This document shows, piece by piece, positions 59,961 through 64,000 of a stretch of 64,000 nucleotides of DNA. Source of the DNA: Methylomicrobium lacus_A. GTDB taxonomy: Bacteria; Pseudomonadota; Gammaproteobacteria; Methylococcales; Methylomonadaceae. Position numbers and translations under genes: made by a program. The stretch lies in NCBI RefSeq assembly GCF_041897535.1, contig NZ_CP169217.1, forward strand, positions 248,001 through 312,000, written 5' to 3'. The notes under the pieces were generated by a model that worked only from the letters and a program-made list of their open reading frames with translations, did no database searches and was not told the origin of the DNA. The stretch's first letter is position 1. The number at the start of each line of letters is the position of its first letter.

Positions 59961-62900
59961 TTAACCGACATTGGCCCTGGCGTTCCTGAATATCCGCATC
60001 CAGGCGCCGTATTCGTTCCAGTCGTCCGGATGCCAGGAGTTTTGGACCGTTCTGAAGCAGCGTTCGGGATGCGGCATCATGATCGTGAAGCGGCCATCCG
60101 TGGTGGTCAGGCCGGTAATGCCGAGCGGGGATCCGTTCGGATTGGCCGGAAAGCTTTCGGTCAAGGCGCCGGTGTTGTCGACATAGGACAAGGCGACGAT
60201 TTGCGCCGCGAGCGCCTTCGCATGACCGGTCGCGAATTCGGCGCGGCCTTCGCCGTGCGCGATCGCGACCGGCATTCTCGACCCCGCCATGCCGCTGAAA
60301 AAGATCGACGGCGACGGCTGCACCTCGACCAAGGCGACCCGTGCCTCGAATTGCTCGGAACGGTTGCGCAGGAAGCGCGGCCACAATTCGGCGCCGGGGA
60401 TGATCTCCTTCAAGCCGGACATCATTTGGCAGCCGTTGCAGACGCCCAGGCCGAAAGTATCCTGCCGGTTGAAAAACGCTTCGAATTGATCGCGCGCGCG
60501 GGGATTGAACAGGATCGACTTGGCCCAGCCGCCGCCCGCGCCGAGCACGTCGCCGTAGGAGAAACCGCCGCAGGCGACGAGGCCCTTGAAAACGGACAAA
60601 TCGACGCGGCCCGAGATAATGTCGCTCATGTGCACGTCGATGCTCGCGAAGCCGGCCCGGTCGAACGCGGCCGCCATCTCGACATGGCCGTTGACGCCCT
60701 GCTCCCTGAGGATCGCGACTTTCGGTTTCGCCGAGGTAGCGATGAAAGGCGCGGCGACATCCTGATTCGGATCGAATGTCAACTTCACGTTCAGCCCCGG
60801 ATCGTTGTCGTCCCGAATGCGTTCGAACTGTTGTTTCGCGCAGTCCGGGTTATCGCGCAGCGCCTGCATTCTATAGCTGAGCTCGGACCACTGCGACTGC
60901 ATGTCGGCGCGCGTGGCGTTATACGCGACGCGGCCGTCATGGATTACGGTCAGTTGTTGGTGTTCGACGACGCGGCCGATGATGCGGCTCGCATCGCCCA
61001 GACCTGCCTGTTTCAGGATGGCGAGCACGTCGTCCGCTTCGCTGGCTCTGACCTGAATCACCGCGCCCAATTCTTCGTTGAACAAGGCCGGCAGCAACGC
61101 GCCGTGATTATCCAGAATCAATTCGGCACCCAGACGGCCGGCAAAGATCATTTCCGCGACCGTGGACAGGAGGCCGCCGTCGGCGCGGTCATGATAGGCC
61201 AAGAGCTTGCCTTGAGCGTTCAGGCTTTGAATCGCCGCGAAAAACGCTTTCAATAAAGACGGATCGTCAAGGTCCGGACACGTGTCCCCGAGCTGCCGGT
61301 AAACCTGCGCCAGGACCGAACCGCCGAGGCGGTTTTGACCTTGGCCGAGATCGATCAAGATCAACACGGTGCCATGATGATTGCAGCACAACTGCGGCGT
61401 CAAGGTCCTCTCGATGTCGGTGACCGGCGCAAACGCGGTAATGATCAGCGACAACGGCGCGGTCATCGTTTTTTCGCCGTCACCGTCCTTCCACACCGTT
61501 TTCATCGACAACGAATCCTTGCCGACCGGAATCGCGATGCCCAAGGCAGGACACAGCTCCATGCCGACCGCCTCGACCGTGTCGAACAAGGCCGCATCTT
61601 CGCCCGGAAAACCGGCCGCGGCCATCCAGTTCGCGGACAGTTTGATGTCGCTAATCTTAGCGATCGGCGCGGCCGCGATATTCGTGATCGCCTCCCCGAT
61701 CGCCATGCGGCCGGAAGCCGGCGCATCGATCACGGCCAGCGGCGTCCGCTCGCCCATCGCCATCGCCTCGCCGGTCCGGGCATGAAAGCCGGAGGCGGTA
61801 ACCGCGACATCGGCGACCGGCACCTGCCAGGGTCCGACCATCTGGTCGCGGGCGACTAAACCGGTCACCGAACGATCGCCGATATGAATCAGAAAGCTTT
61901 TGTCTGCGACCGCCGGGAAAGACAGCACACGCTTGACGGCTTCACCGATTTCGATGCCGCTCAGATCGACCGCCTGCAAAGCGGCCTGCTGCCGCTGCAC
62001 GTCGCGGTGCATCCTGGGCGGCTTGCCGAACAAGACCGACATCGGCAGATCGACCGGCGCCTCGCCGAGCAGATTGTCTTCGAGCCGCAGTTGCTCTTCC
62101 TGGGTCGCGACACCGATCACCGCATACAGGCAATGCTCGCGTTCGCAGAAGGCCTGAAATTGCTCCAGCGATTCGGGCTTGATCGCGACCACATAGCGCT
62201 CCTGCGCCTCGTTGCACCAGATCTGCATCGGCGACATGCCGATGTCCGCGTTATTCACTTGGCGCAGTTCGAAACGGCCGCCGCGCTCGCAATCGTGGAT
62301 GATTTCGGGCACCGCGTTCGACAGCCCGCCCGCGCCGATGTCGTGAATCGAGACGATCGGAGAATCCTCGCCCAGCGCGTTGCAGTGGTTGATCACTTCC
62401 TGACAGCGGCGCTGCATTTCCGGGTTTTCGCGTTGCACCGAGGCGAAATCGAGGTCCTCGGAGCTTTCGCCTGAGGCCAATGACGAAGCCGCGCCGCCGC
62501 CGAGCCCGATCAGCATCGCGGGCCCCCCGAGGATGATGATCAGCGAGCCCGCCGGTATCGGCTGCTTGTTGACCAGCATCGGCCGGATCGAGCCCAGGCC
62601 GCCGGCGATCATGATCGGCTTGTGATAGCCGCGATAGCTGTTTTTATCCGCGCCCGGCGCCAGTTGTTCGTAGCTGCGGAAATAGCCGGCCAGATTCGGC
62701 CGGCCGAATTCGTTGTTGAAGGCGGCACCGCCGATCGGGCCTTCGAGCATGATGTCCAATGCCGACGCGATCCTGGACGGCTTGCCGTGGTCTTCTTCCC
62801 ACGGCTGCTGAAAGCCCGGAATTTTCAGGTGCGACACCGAAAAACCGGTCAGGCCGGCTTTCGGGGTCGAGCCACGGCCGGTCGCGCCTTCGTCGCGAAT

Positions 62901-63842
62901 CTCGCCGCCTGAGCCGGTCGCGGCGCCCGGATGCGGCGAAATCGCGGTCGGATGGTTGTGCGTTTCGACCTTCATCAGGATATGCGCGTCTTCCTCGATA
63001 TAATCGTAAAGACCTGTCACTGGATCGCGGCGGAAGACTCGGTTGTTGAAACCCTCGATGACCGAGGCGTTATCGCTGTAGGCCGACAGGATGCCGTCCG
63101 GATGTTGCTGGGTCGTATTGCGGATCATGCCGAACAGGGTCCTGCCTTCCTGGACACCGTCGATCGTCCAGTTCGCATTGAAGATCTTGTGACGGCAATG
63201 CTCGGAGTTCGCCTGCGCAAACATCATCAGTTCGACATCGGTCGGATTCCGGCCCAGGCCTTCGAAAGCGGACACCAGATAGTCGATTTCATCGTCCGAC
63301 AAGGCCAGGCCCAGGGTCTGATTCGCTTGCAGCAATGCCGGTTTCCCCTGTTCGATGATCGCGACGCGCTGCAGTGGCTGCGGTTCGTGGTGGCTGAATA
63401 AATCTGGGATGGTGTTGCCGTAGCATACGCTCTGCGTCATCCGGTCATGCAGCAAGGCCGCCAATTGCCGTTGTGTCGCCTCGGTCAAGGACGTCGCGAC
63501 TTGCAGAGTATATTCGATGCCCCGTTCGATCCGGTTAACCGCGGCAAGGCCGCAGCGCTGCGCGATTTCGGTCGCCTTGCTGGACCACGGCGAGATCGTG
63601 CCGGGGCGCGGCACGACCAGCAGACGAACGTCAGAGTCGGACGCTTCGGCGGGGCCTGAACCGTAATCCAACAGTTGCTTCAGAATGCTGTGTTCGCAGT
63701 TCTCCAAATCGCCTTGCTGATCGACGAAATGCACGAAGCGCGCCGACACGGATTGAATCTGCGGTTCAAGCGCCTTTAAATCGGCCAGCAGTTTGGTGAT
63801 ACGGAAGTCGGAAAGTGCAACAGGACCTGGGATAATTAACAT
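59961..63842 (-). CDS. purL: Phosphoribosylformylglycinamidine synthase, large single-chain form
   Basis: The fourth step of purine synthesis: converts FGAR, glutamine and ATP to FGAM. 1293 residues, the length of the gammaproteobacterial single-chain enzyme. The N-terminal PurS-like domain is followed by the FGAM synthetase domains (SEHCRHKIFNANWTIDG, VETHNHPTAISPHPGAATGSGGE regions) and a C-terminal class I glutaminase domain (from about 1035) with the nucleophile in GVCNGCQMM (about 1134) and the His of AHGEGRAEF (about 1197). Nothing is missing. It stands alone; upstream, 114 bases away, is the end of another gene. Confidence 0.98.
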   Translation of the reverse strand: MLIIPGPVALSDFRITKLLADLKALEPQIQSVSARFVHFVDQQGDLENCEHSILKQLLDYGSGPAEASDSDVRLLVVPRPGTISPWSSKATEIAQRCGLAAVNRIERGIEYTLQVATSLTEATQRQLAALLHDRMTQSVCYGNTIPDLFSHHEPQPLQRVAIIEQGKPALLQANQTLGLALSDDEIDYLVSAFEGLGRNPTDVELMMFAQANSEHCRHKIFNANWTIDGVQEGRTLFGMIRNTTQQHPDGILSAYSDNASVIEGFNNRVFRRDPVTGLYDYIEEDAHILMKVETHNHPTAISPHPGAATGSGGEIRDEGATGRGSTPKAGLTGFSVSHLKIPGFQQPWEEDHGKPSRIASALDIMLEGPIGGAAFNNEFGRPNLAGYFRSYEQLAPGADKNSYRGYHKPIMIAGGLGSIRPMLVNKQPIPAGSLIIILGGPAMLIGLGGGAASSLASGESSEDLDFASVQRENPEMQRRCQEVINHCNALGEDSPIVSIHDIGAGGLSNAVPEIIHDCERGGRFELRQVNNADIGMSPMQIWCNEAQERYVVAIKPESLEQFQAFCEREHCLYAVIGVATQEEQLRLEDNLLGEAPVDLPMSVLFGKPPRMHRDVQRQQAALQAVDLSGIEIGEAVKRVLSFPAVADKSFLIHIGDRSVTGLVARDQMVGPWQVPVADVAVTASGFHARTGEAMAMGERTPLAVIDAPASGRMAIGEAITNIAAAPIAKISDIKLSANWMAAAGFPGEDAALFDTVEAVGMELCPALGIAIPVGKDSLSMKTVWKDGDGEKTMTAPLSLIITAFAPVTDIERTLTPQLCCNHHGTVLILIDLGQGQNRLGGSVLAQVYRQLGDTCPDLDDPSLLKAFFAAIQSLNAQGKLLAYHDRADGGLLSTVAEMIFAGRLGAELILDNHGALLPALFNEELGAVIQVRASEADDVLAILKQAGLGDASRIIGRVVEHQQLTVIHDGRVAYNATRADMQSQWSELSYRMQALRDNPDCAKQQFERIRDDNDPGLNVKLTFDPNQDVAAPFIATSAKPKVAILREQGVNGHVEMAAAFDRAGFASIDVHMSDIISGRVDLSVFKGLVACGGFSYGDVLGAGGGWAKSILFNPRARDQFEAFFNRQDTFGLGVCNGCQMMSGLKEIIPGAELWPRFLRNRSEQFEARVALVEVQPSPSIFFSGMAGSRMPVAIAHGEGRAEFATGHAKALAAQIVALSYVDNTGALTESFPANPNGSPLGITGLTTTDGRFTIMMPHPERCFRTVQNSWHPDDWNEYGAWMRIFRNARANVG

Positions 63843-63956
63843 GAATCGATAAAATGAAATTTAAAAGTCGGTTGGAAAGCCTAGCGCATCCACCCTTGAA
63901 AGAAATTTTCACGGAAACGGGCCCGAAGCCATAATAAAAGACCCGTAAAGCGAATC

Positions 63957-64000
63957 CTATTTACCTTGAATGGTGCCGCCCAACAGCCGTAACAACTTGA
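63957..64000 (-). CDS. 3' end of an unidentified gene (partial)
   Basis: The last 44 bases read, on the minus strand, KLLRLLGGTIQGK followed by TAG (63957-63959). The amino-acid pattern is plausible for the end of a protein, and its direction matches purL. Too short to identify; the frame could be chance. Confidence 0.3.
   Translation of the reverse strand, partial: KLLRLLGGTIQGK

Overview
The window is a 64 kb piece of a bacterial chromosome, almost certainly gammaproteobacterial. The evidence is the fused nuoCD gene, a dif site 25/28 identical to that of E. coli, a Tus-like protein, AqpZ, MsrPQ and a single-chain 1293-residue PurL. The mixture of a SCO/MauG-type dihaem protein, a ba3 oxidase with its own c4 cytochrome, and paired TIGR04282/TIGR04283-type glycosyltransferases would fit a methanotroph-like gammaproteobacterium (Methylococcales). 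That last step is inference: no methane or methanol oxidation gene lies in the window. No rRNA, tRNA or CRISPR array was seen.

Layout, left to right. 0-6 kb: a ParE-type toxin-antitoxin pair, then ilvD, an SH3-domain membrane protein, argF and argD, all on the minus strand, followed by monothiol glutaredoxin. 6-11 kb: a SCO1-MauG fusion, a circularly permuted GTPase fused to a MurQ-like SIS domain, and a convergent glmM. 10.7-12.1 kb: an IS1111/IS110-type insertion sequence with a probable bridge-RNA region. 12-18.4 kb: a metallophosphoesterase, a glycosyltransferase / fatty-acid hydroxylase-like / glycosyltransferase cluster, aqpZ and a membrane patatin. 18.4-19.9 kb: an IS630-type element inserted in the patatin stop codon, then a MITE-like repeat. 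19.9-25 kb: an iron alcohol dehydrogenase, a perfect 375-bp tandem duplication carrying a small monooxygenase gene, and a ba3-type cytochrome oxidase operon. 25-31.2 kb: a two-domain kinase, Hsp20, a zinc alcohol dehydrogenase, a TolC-family protein and a lipoprotein hydrolase.

At 31272-31299 (minus strand) lies the chromosome-dimer resolution site dif, so this is the replication terminus. All twelve KOPS-like octamers noticed by eye point toward it, and a Tus-family protein gene lies about 25 kb away. Beside dif are a frameshifted filamentous-phage-type gene and a toxin-antitoxin pair fused into one reading frame.

33-51.5 kb: gloA, tag, an AMP-phosphorylase/PRPP-synthetase-like pair, and then a complete respiratory complex I operon (nuoA, B, CD, E-N). 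The nuo operon is bracketed by two copies of the 3' end of the PRPP-synthetase-like gene, which suggests that it arrived as a unit. 51.6-64 kb: exported and lipid-anchored proteins (a hydrolase lipoprotein, a metzincin with PKD domains, a MORN-like lipoprotein), the Tus-like gene, an IS630 remnant, the methionine-sulfoxide repair pair msrPQ, a small membrane protein and purL. The last bases hold the 3' end of one more minus-strand gene.
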